From Nocardioides gilvus (GTDB taxonomy: Bacteria; Actinomycetota; Actinomycetes; Propionibacteriales; Nocardioidaceae): a stretch of 64,000 nt of DNA. The stretch lies in assembly GCF_003194605.1 (NCBI RefSeq), contig NZ_QHKY01000002.1, forward strand, positions 310,001 to 374,000, read 5' to 3'. The position numbers were made by a program, and so were the translations under genes. The notes below the pieces were generated by a model that had not been told where the DNA came from, did not search any database, and saw only the letters and a list, made by a program, of their open reading frames with translations. This document shows, in pieces, positions 25,203 to 34,166 of the stretch (position 1 is the stretch's first letter; each line of letters begins with the position of its first letter).

Positions 25203-25910
25203 GTGAGCCCCTCGTCTGCCCCCGGCCGTCCGAAGATCCTCGTCGTCGACGACGACAAGGCAGTACGCGAGTCCCTGCGCCGATCCCTGGACTACAACGG
25301 CTACGAGGTCGCGCTGGCCAGTGACGGCGCCGAGGCGCTCGCGACGATCGGCTCCACCCAGCCCGACCTGATCGTGATGGACGTGATGATGCCGCGCCTC
25401 GACGGCCTCGAGGCGACCCGCGCGCTGCGCTCGGCCGGCAACGACGTGCCGATCCTCGTCCTGACCGCGCGCGACGCGGTCGGTGACCGGGTCGAGGGCC
25501 TTGACGCAGGCGCCGACGACTACCTGACCAAGCCGTTCGCCCTCGAGGAGCTGCTGGCGCGCGTACGCGCCCTGTTGCGGCGCGCCACCCCCAGCGACGA
25601 CGAGGCGGGTGAGTTGCTGACGTACGGCGACCTCAGCATGGATCTCGCCAGCCGCGAGGTGCGCCGGGGCGAGCGGCTCATCGAGCTGACCCGCACCGAG
25701 TTCACCCTGCTGGAGATGTTCCTGCGCCGACCCCGGCGGGTGCTCGAGCGCTCGTTCATCCTCGACGAGGTGTGGGGCTACGACTTCCCGACCACCGCCA
25801 ACTCCCTCGAGGTCTACGTCGGCTACCTGCGCCGCAAGACCGAGGCGGAGGGTGAGTCGCGAGTCATCCACACGGTGCGCGGGGTCGGCTACGTCCTGAA
25901 GGACGCATGA
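25203..25910 (+). CDS. Two-component response regulator, OmpR/MprA-like
   Basis: A 235-residue regulator. The receiver domain has acidic DDD near residue 16-18, phospho-acceptor Asp60 ([11 protein letters not shown]) and the TKPF lysine near 112. The winged helix includes [20 protein letters not shown] and ends in VRGVGYVL. It binds DNA after phosphorylation by the sensor encoded next (ATGA overlap, 25907-25910). CACAGT at 25191-25196 is 6 nt before the GTG, suggesting a leaderless start. Closest in type to MprA, a cell-envelope stress regulator; the target genes are unknown. Confidence 0.93.
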   Translation: MSPSSAPGRPKILVVDDDKAVRESLRRSLDYNGYEVALASDGAEALATIGSTQPDLIVMDVMMPRLDGLEATRALRSAGNDVPILVLTARDAVGDRVEGLDAGADDYLTKPFALEELLARVRALLRRATPSDDEAGELLTYGDLSMDLASREVRRGERLIELTRTEFTLLEMFLRRPRRVLERSFILDEVWGYDFPTTANSLEVYVGYLRRKTEAEGESRVIHTVRGVGYVLKDA

Positions 25911-27328
25911 ACGCGATCGCCCGGTGGGGTGCGCGCTGGTGGGAGCGCCGGGGGTGGCACTACCGCCGCTCGCTCGCCAGCCGTGTCGCTCTGCTGGTCA
26001 CGTTGTCGCTGGGGGTCTCGATCGCCTTCATCGCCGCCACCGCCTTCGTCACCATGCGGATGCAGATCCAGTCGTCGCTGGACCAGTCGCTGCTCGACCG
26101 GGCCAGCAAGGCCGCCTCCTACTCGACGCTCGCGGAGATGACCCGGCGCGAGGTGCCGGGATGGATGCTCGGGGCGGCCGACGTGCGGGTCGCCTTCGTC
26201 GACTCCGAAGGCACCGTCCTGACTGCCGACACCGGCCCCCAGGTCAAGCTCGGACGCCCCGAGATGCGGGTCGTCGCCGGCCTCGACGACAACTCGATCC
26301 GCACCATCTCGGCCGAGGGCGGGGTCCGCTACCGGGTGGCCACGGTGCCCTCGGGCGCCAACTCGGCGCTGGTGCTGCTGCAGCCGTTGGCCGACACGGA
26401 CCGTACGTTGCGCAAGCTCGGCATGGTGCTGCTGCTCTTCGGCGGTGCCGGGGTTGCGGCGGCCGCGGTCGCCGGTTGGGCGGTGGCCCGCAACGGACTG
26501 CGCCCGGTACGCCGGCTGACCCGGTCGGTCGAGCAGATCGCCCGCACCCAGGACCTGCGTCCGCTGCCCGTCGGCGGGGACGACGAGATGGCGCGTCTGG
26601 CGACGGCGTTCAACCAGATGCTGCGGGCGGTCTCGGTCTCCCGCGAACGCGAACGGCGCCTCATCGCCGACGCCGGGCACGAGCTGCGTACGCCGCTCAC
26701 CAGCCTGCGCACCAACATCGACCTGCTGACCCAGGCCGGGGACGGCCTGCCCGCTGATGCCCGCGCCGAGCTGCTCGACGACGTACGCGCCCAGCTCCAG
26801 GAGCTGACCCAGCTCGTCGGCGACCTCGTCGAGCTGGCCCGCGACGAGCCGATGCACCTGGTGATCGGAGAGGTCGACCTGGCCGATGTCGTTGAACGGG
26901 CACTCACCCGGGTGCGGCGCCGCGCGAAGACGGTGACCATCGACGTGGACCTCGAGACCTGGGCAGTGCGCGGCGATGCCGCTGCCCTGGAGCGTGCGGT
27001 CACCAACCTGCTCGACAACGCCGTGAAGTGGAGCCCCGAGGAGGGCACCGTCACGGTGCGCCTGGTCGACGGCGTCCTGACCGTGGACGACGAGGGCCCG
27101 GGCATCGACGAGGCGGACCTGCCGCACGTCTTCGACCGCTTCTACCGCTCCGACGACTCCCGTTCGATGCCCGGCTCGGGGCTCGGCCTGGCGATCGTCC
27201 AGCAGGCGGCCGAGCGCCACGCGGGTGCTGTGCGGGCCGACCGGGCGCCCAATGGAGGCGCCCGTCTGGTGATGTGGATCCCGGGCGTCAAGACGACGAC
27301 CAGCTCGGGGCAGGTCTCCACCAGCTGA
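25907..27328 (+). CDS. Sensor histidine kinase, MprB-like
   Basis: A 473-residue membrane kinase. A first helix (about 25-48), an extracytoplasmic domain of roughly 120 residues and a second helix (about 172-193) are followed by HAMP, the HisKA box with His258 ([14 protein letters not shown]), and an ATPase domain with [18 protein letters not shown] and GSGLGLAIV. It should autophosphorylate and pass phosphate to the regulator encoded 5'. The periplasmic domain could sense envelope stress as in MprB; the signal cannot be read from sequence. Confidence 0.92.
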   Translation: MNAIARWGARWWERRGWHYRRSLASRVALLVTLSLGVSIAFIAATAFVTMRMQIQSSLDQSLLDRASKAASYSTLAEMTRREVPGWMLGAADVRVAFVDSEGTVLTADTGPQVKLGRPEMRVVAGLDDNSIRTISAEGGVRYRVATVPSGANSALVLLQPLADTDRTLRKLGMVLLLFGGAGVAAAAVAGWAVARNGLRPVRRLTRSVEQIARTQDLRPLPVGGDDEMARLATAFNQMLRAVSVSRERERRLIADAGHELRTPLTSLRTNIDLLTQAGDGLPADARAELLDDVRAQLQELTQLVGDLVELARDEPMHLVIGEVDLADVVERALTRVRRRAKTVTIDVDLETWAVRGDAAALERAVTNLLDNAVKWSPEEGTVTVRLVDGVLTVDDEGPGIDEADLPHVFDRFYRSDDSRSMPGSGLGLAIVQQAAERHAGAVRADRAPNGGARLVMWIPGVKTTTSSGQVSTS

Positions 27329-27351
27329 CCAGTTGAACCTTGGGGAAATGC

Positions 27352-27403
27352 CTGAACGGGCAGTGCGCGACGCCCTCCCCTGCGTCGCACCCTGCCCGTT
27401 CAG
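27352..27403 (+). terminator. Terminator of the two-component operon
   Basis: Eleven-base arms (27352-27362 and 27393-27403) extended by a further 8 bp with one bulge. Pyrimidine-rich sequence with TTTT follows. It begins 23 bp after the sensor kinase stop codon. Confidence 0.75.
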
Positions 27404-27526
27404 TCCCCCGTTTTCCCTCCCGGTGAAAGCAGTCAAACAAGGAAATCCGGGGGGAGCGAGAGATTGGCCACAGCATCCCCCATTTGGATGAACACCGGTC
27501 CAGTCCACTCGGTCTGAGGTGGCATT

Positions 27527-28813
27527 TCAGCTCGGGTCGAGGAGGGCCCGTCGCAGCCGTTCGGCCTTCCACTGGGCCTCGGCCCACTCCTCGCCCACCT
27601 CGGAGCGCACGGTGATCCCGCCGCCCGTACCGAGCACCCATTCGCCGTCACCGGCCGTCATCAGCGACCGGATCACCACGCCGAGGTCGGCACGGCCGTC
27701 GGCGGAGAACCAGCCGAACGCGCCCGCGTACGCACCCCGCGGGGTCGCCTCGACGACCTCGGTGATCTGCATCGTGCGCAGCTTCGGCGCACCCGTCATC
27801 GAGCCGGCCGGGAAGAGCACGCGCAGCGCCTCGAGCGTCGAGACGCCCCTCCGCAGGCGCCCGCGGACCGTGGAGACGAGTTGGTGCACCGAGGCGTACG
27901 ACTCGACCTGGGTCAGCGCCGGCACCTCGACGCTGCCGGGCTCGCAGACCATGGAGAGGTCGTTGCGCAGGAGGTCGACGATCATCAGGTTCTCCGCGCG
28001 AAACTTCGAGTCGCTGGCCAGCAGGGCGCGCGACTCGGCGTCGGCCTCGGGGGTCGCACCACGCGGTGTGGTGCCCTTGATCGGCTTGGTCTCCAGCGTC
28101 CGATCGGCCGTCACCAGCGCGTACCGCTCGGGGGACGAACTCAGCAGCCAGGCTCGCGCGCCCTCGACGTCGTGCTGCAGGAAGCCGGCGTACGGGGCCG
28201 GGTTGAGAGTGCGCAGTCGCCCGTAGACGGTGACCGGGTCGAGGCCGAAGCCGGTGGCAACCCGGTGGGTGAGGTTGACCTCGTAGGAGTTGCCGGCGTG
28301 CAGCTCCTCCTGGACCTGCGCGAAGGCGGCGGCGTACTCAGGTGGGACCGGTGCTGACTCCTCCGGCGCCTGCTCCCCCGGCGCCTGATCGCCCGGCGCC
28401 TGATCACCCGGGGTCGGTGTCCGGGCAGACTCCGGCGTCGCCGGGTGGGTGAAGGAGCGGACGACGCTGGGCCGCATCCACACCGCGTCCGGCATCCGCG
28501 GGTCGGGGCGGGCGGGAAGGTCGGTGCGGCTCGCATAACCGAAGTAGCCGAACCACTGCGCGTCATTCGGCCCGTCGGCCAGCTCGCGTCCGAGCACCTC
28601 GAAGATGTCGTCGCCGACGACGGTGGTGCGCCCGTCGACGTGGCGACGCACCTCCCGGGTCGCGGCGTGGAAGGTGAGCGAGACGTCGCCGGGGTCGAGG
28701 TGGCCGATGATCGAGCGGCGACCGGACCACTCCCGGGCGCCGCCCCCGTCGAGCCAGAAGCAGCGGGGCCGCTCGGCGGCGATCCGGGCGAAGTACTCCT
28801 CGGGCGAGCTCAC
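27527..28813 (-). CDS. pabB: Aminodeoxychorismate synthase component I (PabB)
   Basis: A 428-residue chorismate-binding enzyme. The PIKGTTPRG motif carries the lysine that marks aminodeoxychorismate rather than anthranilate synthases. DLLRNDLSMVCEPGSV, FPAGSMTGAPK and GTGGGITVRSE complete the active site. With the glutamine amidotransferase encoded just upstream (overlap at 28810-28813) it forms 4-amino-4-deoxychorismate for folate. A proline-rich insert near residue 130-155 contains near-repeats of GDQAP. The GTG start overlaps the pabA stop. Confidence 0.9.
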   Translation of the reverse strand: MSSPEEYFARIAAERPRCFWLDGGGAREWSGRRSIIGHLDPGDVSLTFHAATREVRRHVDGRTTVVGDDIFEVLGRELADGPNDAQWFGYFGYASRTDLPARPDPRMPDAVWMRPSVVRSFTHPATPESARTPTPGDQAPGDQAPGEQAPEESAPVPPEYAAAFAQVQEELHAGNSYEVNLTHRVATGFGLDPVTVYGRLRTLNPAPYAGFLQHDVEGARAWLLSSSPERYALVTADRTLETKPIKGTTPRGATPEADAESRALLASDSKFRAENLMIVDLLRNDLSMVCEPGSVEVPALTQVESYASVHQLVSTVRGRLRRGVSTLEALRVLFPAGSMTGAPKLRTMQITEVVEATPRGAYAGAFGWFSADGRADLGVVIRSLMTAGDGEWVLGTGGGITVRSEVGEEWAEAQWKAERLRRALLDPS

Positions 28814-29436
28814 GAGTCCCCCGCTCGCACGGACGCCAGGAAGTTGGCGACCAGCGCGGCGCCGTGCTCCGAGAGCACCGACTCGGGATGGAACTGCACG
28901 CCCTCCAGCGGCAGCGAGCGGTGGCGTACGCCCATCACGGTGCCGTCCTCGGCGCGGGCGGTCACCTCGAGTGCATCGGGCACGGTGAGCGCGGCCAGCG
29001 AGTGGTAGCGCACGGCGGCGAACTCCGGCGGCAGGCCCGCGAAGACCCCGCGACCGTCGTGGCTGATCCGGGCCACCTCGCCGTGCGCGGGCGTGACCCG
29101 GTCGACGCTGCCGCCGTACGTCGTGACGAGGCCCTGCATGCCGAGGCAGACACCGAGCACCGGGCGGGTGGCCTCGCGCAGCACCTCACCGCCGACCGCG
29201 AAGTCGGCGACCCGATCGGGGCGTCCCGGGCCGGGCGAGAGGATCACGGCGTCGTACGCCAGCACATCCGTCGCGCTCGCCTCGTCGTGCTGGACGACGT
29301 CGGGCAGCTCGCCGGTCACCTTGGCGACCAGGTGGACGAGGTTCCACGTGTAGGAGTCGTGGTGGTCGACGACCACGACACGGGGGACCCGGGGAACACG
29401 GGGGACCCGAGCGACCCGGCGGGCGCGGGGGCTCAC
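28810..29436 (-). CDS. pabA: Glutamine amidotransferase (PabA/TrpG type)
   Basis: A 208-residue class I glutaminase. The nucleophile lies in GVCLGMQGL, and GVQFHPES supplies the His and Glu. It supplies ammonia from glutamine to the adjacent PabB. The N-terminus before VVVDHHDSYTWN is a run of Arg/Val/Pro triplets (RVPRVPRVPR) encoded by short direct repeats, so a downstream start within VVVV is possible. It lies between pabB and the PhzE-type gene, 17 bp after the latter's stop. Confidence 0.88.
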   Translation of the reverse strand: MSPRARRVARVPRVPRVPRVVVVDHHDSYTWNLVHLVAKVTGELPDVVQHDEASATDVLAYDAVILSPGPGRPDRVADFAVGGEVLREATRPVLGVCLGMQGLVTTYGGSVDRVTPAHGEVARISHDGRGVFAGLPPEFAAVRYHSLAALTVPDALEVTARAEDGTVMGVRHRSLPLEGVQFHPESVLSEHGAALVANFLASVRAGDS

Positions 29437-29453
29437 GTGATCACCCGTCCACG

Positions 29454-31379
29454 TCAGTCGACGAGCAGGTCGGTGACGAGCTCGTTGATGAGGTCGAAGC
29501 CGCGCTCGGTCAGGATCGACTCCGCGTGGAACTGGATGCCGCGGAAGTGCGGGCCCTTCACCGCGTGGATGTCGCCGGTCTGAGGGTCGGCGTCGACCGT
29601 GACGCCCGCCGGCAGACCGGCCTCGCCGACGCGGCCCACAAAGGTGTTGTAGAAGCCGACGCGCTCGACCCGGTCGCCGATCTCGATCGACGCCTGGGTG
29701 CCCTGGAAGACGATCTCCTTGAAGCCGAGGTCGAGGCCGAGCTCATGGCACAGCGTCTGGTGACCGAGACAGACCGCCAGGAACTTCTGCTCGCGCTCCA
29801 GGAGGCGACGCGTCGCAGCCCGGAAGTGCGCCAGCTTGGGGGCGTCGCCATCGCGCGGGTCGCCCGGGCCGGGGCCCACGATCACCAGGTCGAAACGGTC
29901 CAGCGCCTCGGTGGTCCACGCCTCGTGGCGGATCACCTCGCTGGTCAGCCCCATCACCCGCAGCACGTGGCGGAGCATGTTGACGAAGTCGTCCTCGCCG
30001 TCGAGGATCCCGACGTGCTTGCCGGCGATCGCCGGGTTGGGCGTCGCACCGGCCTGATCGGTCAACCAGAAGGTCGACAGGCGGCGGTTGCGCGACTGCA
30101 GCGCGATCAGCACGTCCTCGTCGTTCGCGAGCTCGACGAGCCCCTGTGAGGGCGCGCCGGCGGCGGGCACCAGACCGAAGGCCGACAGGATGCCGCCGGC
30201 CTTCGCGTGGGTCTCGGCCACCTCGTACGCCGGGTCGGAGTCGCGCACCAGCGTCGCGCCGGCGGTCACGGTCAGCGAGCCGTCGAGCTTCACGTCGGCG
30301 GTGCGGATCACGATCGGCGAGTCAGCGGTGGGCTCGCCGCTCGCGTCACGGCCCAGCAGGGCGAGCGCGGAGGCGTAGTAGCCGCGGCCAACCTCCTCGT
30401 ACTTCTTGATCAGGCGGCACGCGTTCTCCACGGGGCTGCCGGTGACGGTGGCGGCGTACATCGTGTCGCGCAGGATCGCGCGGACGTCGCGGCTCGAGCG
30501 CCCGGCGAGCAGGTACTCGGTGTGGATCAGGTGGGTCATCGGCTTGAGGAACGGGCCGAGCACCATGCCGCCCTGGTCGCAGATGTCGCACATCATCTTG
30601 AGCTCTTCGTCGACGACCATGAAGAGCTCGTAGATCTCCTTCTCGTCGCGCAGGAAGTCGAGCAGCGCCGGCTTCATCTCGGCAATGGAGCGGCCACCGA
30701 CGCGGAAGGTGCCGGAGATCGGGTTCATCCGCACGTCGCCGCCGTGCACCGAGACGTGGCGCTCAGGTGAGGCACCGATCAGAAAGCGGTCGCCGGTGAA
30801 GAAACAGAAGGTCCAGTACGCCCCCCGCTCGCGGTCGAGCAGGCGCCGGAAGACGGTCAGCGCCTTGTTGACGCCCCAGTCGGCGACGACCGCGGTGTAC
30901 TGCCGTCCGACGACCAGGTTGGCGCCCTCGCCCTGCCCGATCTCGTCGCGGATGATCGTCTCGACGACCTTCTCGTAGTCGGAGTCGGAGGTCTGGAACC
31001 CACCCCGGTCGGTGAAGTCGATCCCGTCGTCGGTGATCGCCTCGAGCACTGCGTCGACGTCGAAGCGCTGCTCGGTCTCGATGTCGACGACGACCAGCGG
31101 GGTGCCGTCGTCGTGCGCCTCGAAGCCGCGCTCGGTCACCTGGTGGAAGGGGACGGCGATCAACCGGTCGAAGCGGCGACCCTCCGGCGGGACACCCTCC
31201 TCGAGCGGGACGTCCATCAGCGAGGTGACCTCGCTGCGGCTGCCTCCGACGAAGGTGACGACGTCGGGGTCGCCCGGCTCGCGTCGCGCCAGTCGTACGA
31301 GCGCCCACGCCTCGTGCCCCTGGAGCTCGGCGAGCGCTGCTCGCACCTCCTGGGACGTGGTCTGCGTGGGCTCAGTCAT
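29454..31379 (-). CDS. PhzE-type fused chorismate synthase/glutamine amidotransferase
   Basis: A 641-residue fusion. The N-terminal two-thirds is a chorismate-binding domain (NPISGTFRVGG; DEELKMMCDICDQGG; TGSPVENACRLI). The C-terminal third is a glutamine amidotransferase with FLAVCLGHQTLCHELG and IQFHAES. The type matches phenazine-specific anthranilate synthase family proteins such as PhzE, which make 2-amino-2-deoxyisochorismate. No other phenazine genes are seen, so the product here is uncertain (anthranilate or an ADIC-derived compound). It is followed by pabA and pabB in what looks like one operon. The ATG at 31379 (MTEPTQ) is preferred to a longer basic extension. Confidence 0.82.
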   Translation of the reverse strand: MTEPTQTTSQEVRAALAELQGHEAWALVRLARREPGDPDVVTFVGGSRSEVTSLMDVPLEEGVPPEGRRFDRLIAVPFHQVTERGFEAHDDGTPLVVVDIETEQRFDVDAVLEAITDDGIDFTDRGGFQTSDSDYEKVVETIIRDEIGQGEGANLVVGRQYTAVVADWGVNKALTVFRRLLDRERGAYWTFCFFTGDRFLIGASPERHVSVHGGDVRMNPISGTFRVGGRSIAEMKPALLDFLRDEKEIYELFMVVDEELKMMCDICDQGGMVLGPFLKPMTHLIHTEYLLAGRSSRDVRAILRDTMYAATVTGSPVENACRLIKKYEEVGRGYYASALALLGRDASGEPTADSPIVIRTADVKLDGSLTVTAGATLVRDSDPAYEVAETHAKAGGILSAFGLVPAAGAPSQGLVELANDEDVLIALQSRNRRLSTFWLTDQAGATPNPAIAGKHVGILDGEDDFVNMLRHVLRVMGLTSEVIRHEAWTTEALDRFDLVIVGPGPGDPRDGDAPKLAHFRAATRRLLEREQKFLAVCLGHQTLCHELGLDLGFKEIVFQGTQASIEIGDRVERVGFYNTFVGRVGEAGLPAGVTVDADPQTGDIHAVKGPHFRGIQFHAESILTERGFDLINELVTDLLVD

Positions 31380-31441
31380 GGTGCGAAGACTAGTTCGCCG
31401 CGGGCAGGCTCGTTTCCCGCGGTCCACCTCTGACGGTGCGA

Positions 31442-31509
31442 CGTCCGGCCCTTGTGCGGTGGCTGGGTGTCACCTGGTGACACCCAGCCACCGCACAAGC
31501 AGCCGGACG
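31442..31509. repeat. Long palindrome, copy 1 (downstream side of the DUF559 gene)
   Basis: Perfect 24-bp arms (31451-31474 and 31476-31499) around one base. After two mismatches the pairing continues for 8 more bases (31442-31449 with 31502-31509). It ends 8 bp from the stop of the DUF559 gene. A near-copy flanks the other side of that gene at 32501-32545. Confidence 0.9.
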
Positions 31510-31517
31510 CGATCGGA

Positions 31518-32432
31518 TCAGGCGCAGTCGCGGCAACTGCGTGGCCGACCGGACCACCCGCGCGTACGCAGCAGTGCGCCGACCCGCTCGGCGGTGTGGC
31601 ACGGACGACCGAACACCTGGCCCCATCCCAACCTGACCGTGCTCAGCCCGTCGATCGCGGAGTCGAGATCGCGGTCCAGGTCGGCGTCCCGCTGCCGCGC
31701 CGAGTCGTGGAAGGCACGACCGTCGAGCTCGACCACCTGGGCCTGGCCGGCGTACAGCAGGTCACGGTAGAAGGGGCGGCTCCTGACCTGGCGCTGACCG
31801 ACGGGGAGCCCGTGGGGACGTTCGACCCGGGTCAGGTAGCCGTGCTCCAGCACCGACCCGGTCCCCGTCGCGATGTCGTCGAGCACCGCGTCGAGGAAGG
31901 CCCGGCGAGCCACCCGCGTACGTCCGTGGAGAGCGGCCCTGACCCGCGCCGGCGTGGTGCGACGGGCCTGCACCGCGTCTGCCAGCACCGCGATCGCCGC
32001 CATGTCGTCACGCGCCCCGGCAGCGAGGTCGACCAGGGCCTCCTCGATCCGGACCCGCGGCGGCGACGCGTTCCACAGCACCCGGTCGTCGAGGCCAGCC
32101 ATGCGGTGCAGGCGGATCCCCGGCAGCGCGTCGTGGCGCCGCCCGCGATCGACTGCCACATGGATGGGCCCCGGCAGCGCGATCCGCCCCGGCCCGTCGG
32201 TGACGCGCAGTGCGGAGTCGTGGCTCAGGGCGGCAGGCGGGTGCAGAAGCACGGCGCCCCACGCCTGCTGCAGCCAGGTCGGCTCGCCGGTGTGGTTGAC
32301 GTAGACGCCGGGGTGCAGGGGCACGAGGTCGCGGCGGCGAAGGAGGCGGCGTACGTCGTTGGGCATGAGCCCCACGTCGACCAACTGGCGCCGGGCCACG
32401 ACGCCGGACTGGAGCGTGAGCAGTGATTCCAT
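31518..32432 (-). CDS. AbiEi-type N-terminal wHTH plus DUF559 (Vsr-like) endonuclease-domain protein
   Basis: A 304-residue protein. The N-terminus (LTLQSGVVARRQLVDVGLMP, RRLLRRRDLVPLHPGVYV) is the winged-helix seen in AbiEi-like antitoxin domains. The C-terminal part has the DUF559/Vsr-like nuclease core: FYRDLLYAGQAQVVELDGRA, then FHDSARQRDADLDRD. The VELDG-x-FH acidic motif is the expected metal site. The function of this widespread actinobacterial family is not established. The start is taken as ATG 32432 (MESLLT). The gene stands alone between two related palindromes (31442-31509 and 32501-32545), unlike any other gene here. Confidence 0.78.
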   Translation of the reverse strand: MESLLTLQSGVVARRQLVDVGLMPNDVRRLLRRRDLVPLHPGVYVNHTGEPTWLQQAWGAVLLHPPAALSHDSALRVTDGPGRIALPGPIHVAVDRGRRHDALPGIRLHRMAGLDDRVLWNASPPRVRIEEALVDLAAGARDDMAAIAVLADAVQARRTTPARVRAALHGRTRVARRAFLDAVLDDIATGTGSVLEHGYLTRVERPHGLPVGQRQVRSRPFYRDLLYAGQAQVVELDGRAFHDSARQRDADLDRDLDSAIDGLSTVRLGWGQVFGRPCHTAERVGALLRTRGWSGRPRSCRDCA

Positions 32433-32500
32433 GCGCCCACGGTCGCGGGTCCCGTCCCCAGCTGATGGCGATCCGACCGCTGCCTGTGGAGAACCCAGCT

Positions 32501-32545
32501 TGTGCGGTGCCCTGGTGTCACCTGGTGACACCAAGGCACCGCACA
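32501..32545. repeat. Long palindrome, copy 2 (upstream side of the DUF559 gene)
   Basis: Twenty-two-base arms (32501-32522 and 32524-32545) around one base, with one G-U compatible mismatch. The left arm matches that of copy 1 at 19 of 22 positions, including the whole GGTGTCACC centre. It lies 68 bp upstream of the DUF559 start codon. Confidence 0.9.
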
Positions 32546-32649
32546 GTGGCAGCCCGACGTCCCATCACAGCGCATCAGCGTGACCCACACCACATTATTG
32601 GTTAACGACCATTCACCAGTTTTGGCCCGAGCTGCGGCAGACTCGACCC

Positions 32650-33417
32650 ATGTCCGAGACTCCCAACGAACTGGTCCACTACTCCGTTGACAGCGCTGGC
32701 GCCGTCGCGACCATCACCCTGGACTCCCCCCACAACCGCAACGCCCTCTCACGCCAGCTCGTCACCGAGCTCTTCGGTCACCTGCAGGCCGCCCAGGCCA
32801 ACGCGGACGTCCGGGTCGTGCTGATCCAGAGCTCCGGCAAGGTCTTCTGCTCCGGCGCCGACCTCTCCGAGGCCGCGACGGTGAGCATGGAGGAGGGCAC
32901 GCGCCGCATCATCGCGCTGCAGCGCCTCATCGCGACGATGGACAAGGTCGTCATCACCAAGAACCTCGGCGCCGTGCGCGCCGGCGGCATCGGCGTGGTC
33001 GCCGCCGCCGACATCGCGATCGCTGCTGAGGAGTCCTCCTTCGCGCTGACCGAGGTCAAGCTCGGTCTGGCCGCCGCGATCATCAGCCTCTCGGTCTTCC
33101 ACCGGATGGACCCGCGCTCGGCGTCGCTGACCGCGCTCAGCGGCGAGACGTTCTCGGGTGCGGACGCCGCTGCGTACGGGCTGGTCACGAAGGCAGTGCC
33201 GGCCGCGGAGCTGGACGCGTACGTCGACGACCTGGTCGCCAACGTCGCCACCGGCGCCGCGCAGGGCATCCGCGAGACCAAGAAGGTGCTCAACCGCGAG
33301 CTCGTGGCCCGCATCGACGCCGACGGCGAGGAGATGGCCAACCTCAGCACCAGCCTCTTCGGCTCCGACGAGGCGCGCGAGGCAATGATGGCCTTCCTGT
33401 CTCGCCCCAAGGGCTGA
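32650..33417 (+). CDS. Enoyl-CoA hydratase/isomerase family protein
   Basis: A 255-residue crotonase-fold enzyme. The oxyanion-hole segments are visible (HNRNALSRQL, VFCSGADLSE; GAVRAGGIGVVAAADIAIA). The family's first catalytic Glu is replaced by Gly or Ile in the 'RAGGIGVV' helix, so the reaction could be hydration, isomerisation or another crotonase chemistry. It acts in the cytoplasm on acyl-CoA. CAGACT (32638-32643) is 6 nt before the ATG, suggesting a leaderless start. A strong terminator follows. Confidence 0.88.
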   Translation: MSETPNELVHYSVDSAGAVATITLDSPHNRNALSRQLVTELFGHLQAAQANADVRVVLIQSSGKVFCSGADLSEAATVSMEEGTRRIIALQRLIATMDKVVITKNLGAVRAGGIGVVAAADIAIAAEESSFALTEVKLGLAAAIISLSVFHRMDPRSASLTALSGETFSGADAAAYGLVTKAVPAAELDAYVDDLVANVATGAAQGIRETKKVLNRELVARIDADGEEMANLSTSLFGSDEAREAMMAFLSRPKG

Positions 33418-33474
33418 AATGACCCAGCCCTGAACTCCCAGCTCTGAGACAGCGCGACTTCGAGGCACCAGACT

Positions 33475-33512
33475 CTCCCCGGACCGGCTCCACGGTCCGG
33501 GGAGATTTTTTT
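33475..33512 (+). terminator. Rho-independent terminator after the enoyl-CoA hydratase
   Basis: Perfect 12-bp GC-rich arms (33475-33486 and 33493-33504), a 6-nt loop and a run of seven T. This is the clearest intrinsic terminator in the window. Confidence 0.95.
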
Positions 33513-33608
33513 CTCCACCGGGCAACCGATCCACCACGCCGACCGGTATCACCGGGTATGACAGCCACCATCGCCGCCCGGGCGAACGACACCGCTCCAG
33601 GAGGGAAC

Positions 33609-34166
33609 GTGACGAGCACCGTCGACTTCGACGACTTCGTGGCCGCTCGATCGCCCGCGTTGCTGCGCACGGCCTACCTGCTGACGCACGACCACGCGCT
33701 GGCCGAGGACCTGCTCCAGACCGCGCTCTCGAAGGCGTGGTTCGCCTGGGGTCGCATCGACGGGCAGCCCGAGAGCTACGTACGCCGCATCCTGGTCACG
33801 ACGTACGCCACCTGGTGGCGCCGCAAGTGGAACGGCGAACGCGCCACCGACGAGCTGCCCGAGACGGCGACCACCGACTCCACTGCGGTGACCGACGCCG
33901 GCCACGACCTGTGGGAGGCGATGTCGCGGTTGCCACGCCGGATGCGGGCCGTGGTGGTGCTGCGCTACTTCGAGGACCTCTCGGTCAACGACACCGCCCA
34001 CGCCCTGGGCATCTCCCCGGGCACGGTCAAGAGCCAACTCAGCAAGGCCCTGGAGAAGTTGCGCATCGACCCCTCCCTCACTCCCCCAGACGTATCCGCC
34101 GTATCCGCCGCCGAACCCTCCGCGTCTGCCTCCGTGCCCGCCGCAAGCGAAGGAGACCTGCGATGA
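33609..34166 (+). CDS. SigE-family ECF RNA polymerase sigma factor
   Basis: About 185 residues. Region 2 is FDDFVAARSPALLRTAYLLTHDHALAEDLLQ, then YVRRILVTTYATWWRR; region 4 is LPRRMRAVVVLRYFEDLSVNDTAHALGISPGTVKSQLSKAL. These fit the SigE (TIGR02983-like) group of ECF factors. The GTG at 33609 follows AGGAGG and gives the usual family N-terminus (VTSTVDFDDF); an ATG at 33558 would add 17 residues. The C-terminus is a Ser/Ala/Pro-rich tail. The stop overlaps the next gene (ATGA), which likely encodes its anti-sigma-like partner. Confidence 0.88.
   Translation: MTSTVDFDDFVAARSPALLRTAYLLTHDHALAEDLLQTALSKAWFAWGRIDGQPESYVRRILVTTYATWWRRKWNGERATDELPETATTDSTAVTDAGHDLWEAMSRLPRRMRAVVVLRYFEDLSVNDTAHALGISPGTVKSQLSKALEKLRIDPSLTPPDVSAVSAAEPSASASVPAASEGDLR

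Noticed and set aside
25889..27508. 539-codon minus-strand frame opposite the sensor kinase
   Set aside because: It is the antisense shadow of a kinase with all catalytic motifs; its composition is Arg/Val/Gln-rich without a domain.
29454..31379. Phenazine biosynthesis cluster
   Set aside because: Only the PhzE-type gene is present; the neighbours are pabA and pabB.
31442..32545. Palindromes as a CRISPR or rRNA-type feature
   Set aside because: There are only two copies, 1 kb apart, with a gene between them; no spacers and no cas genes.
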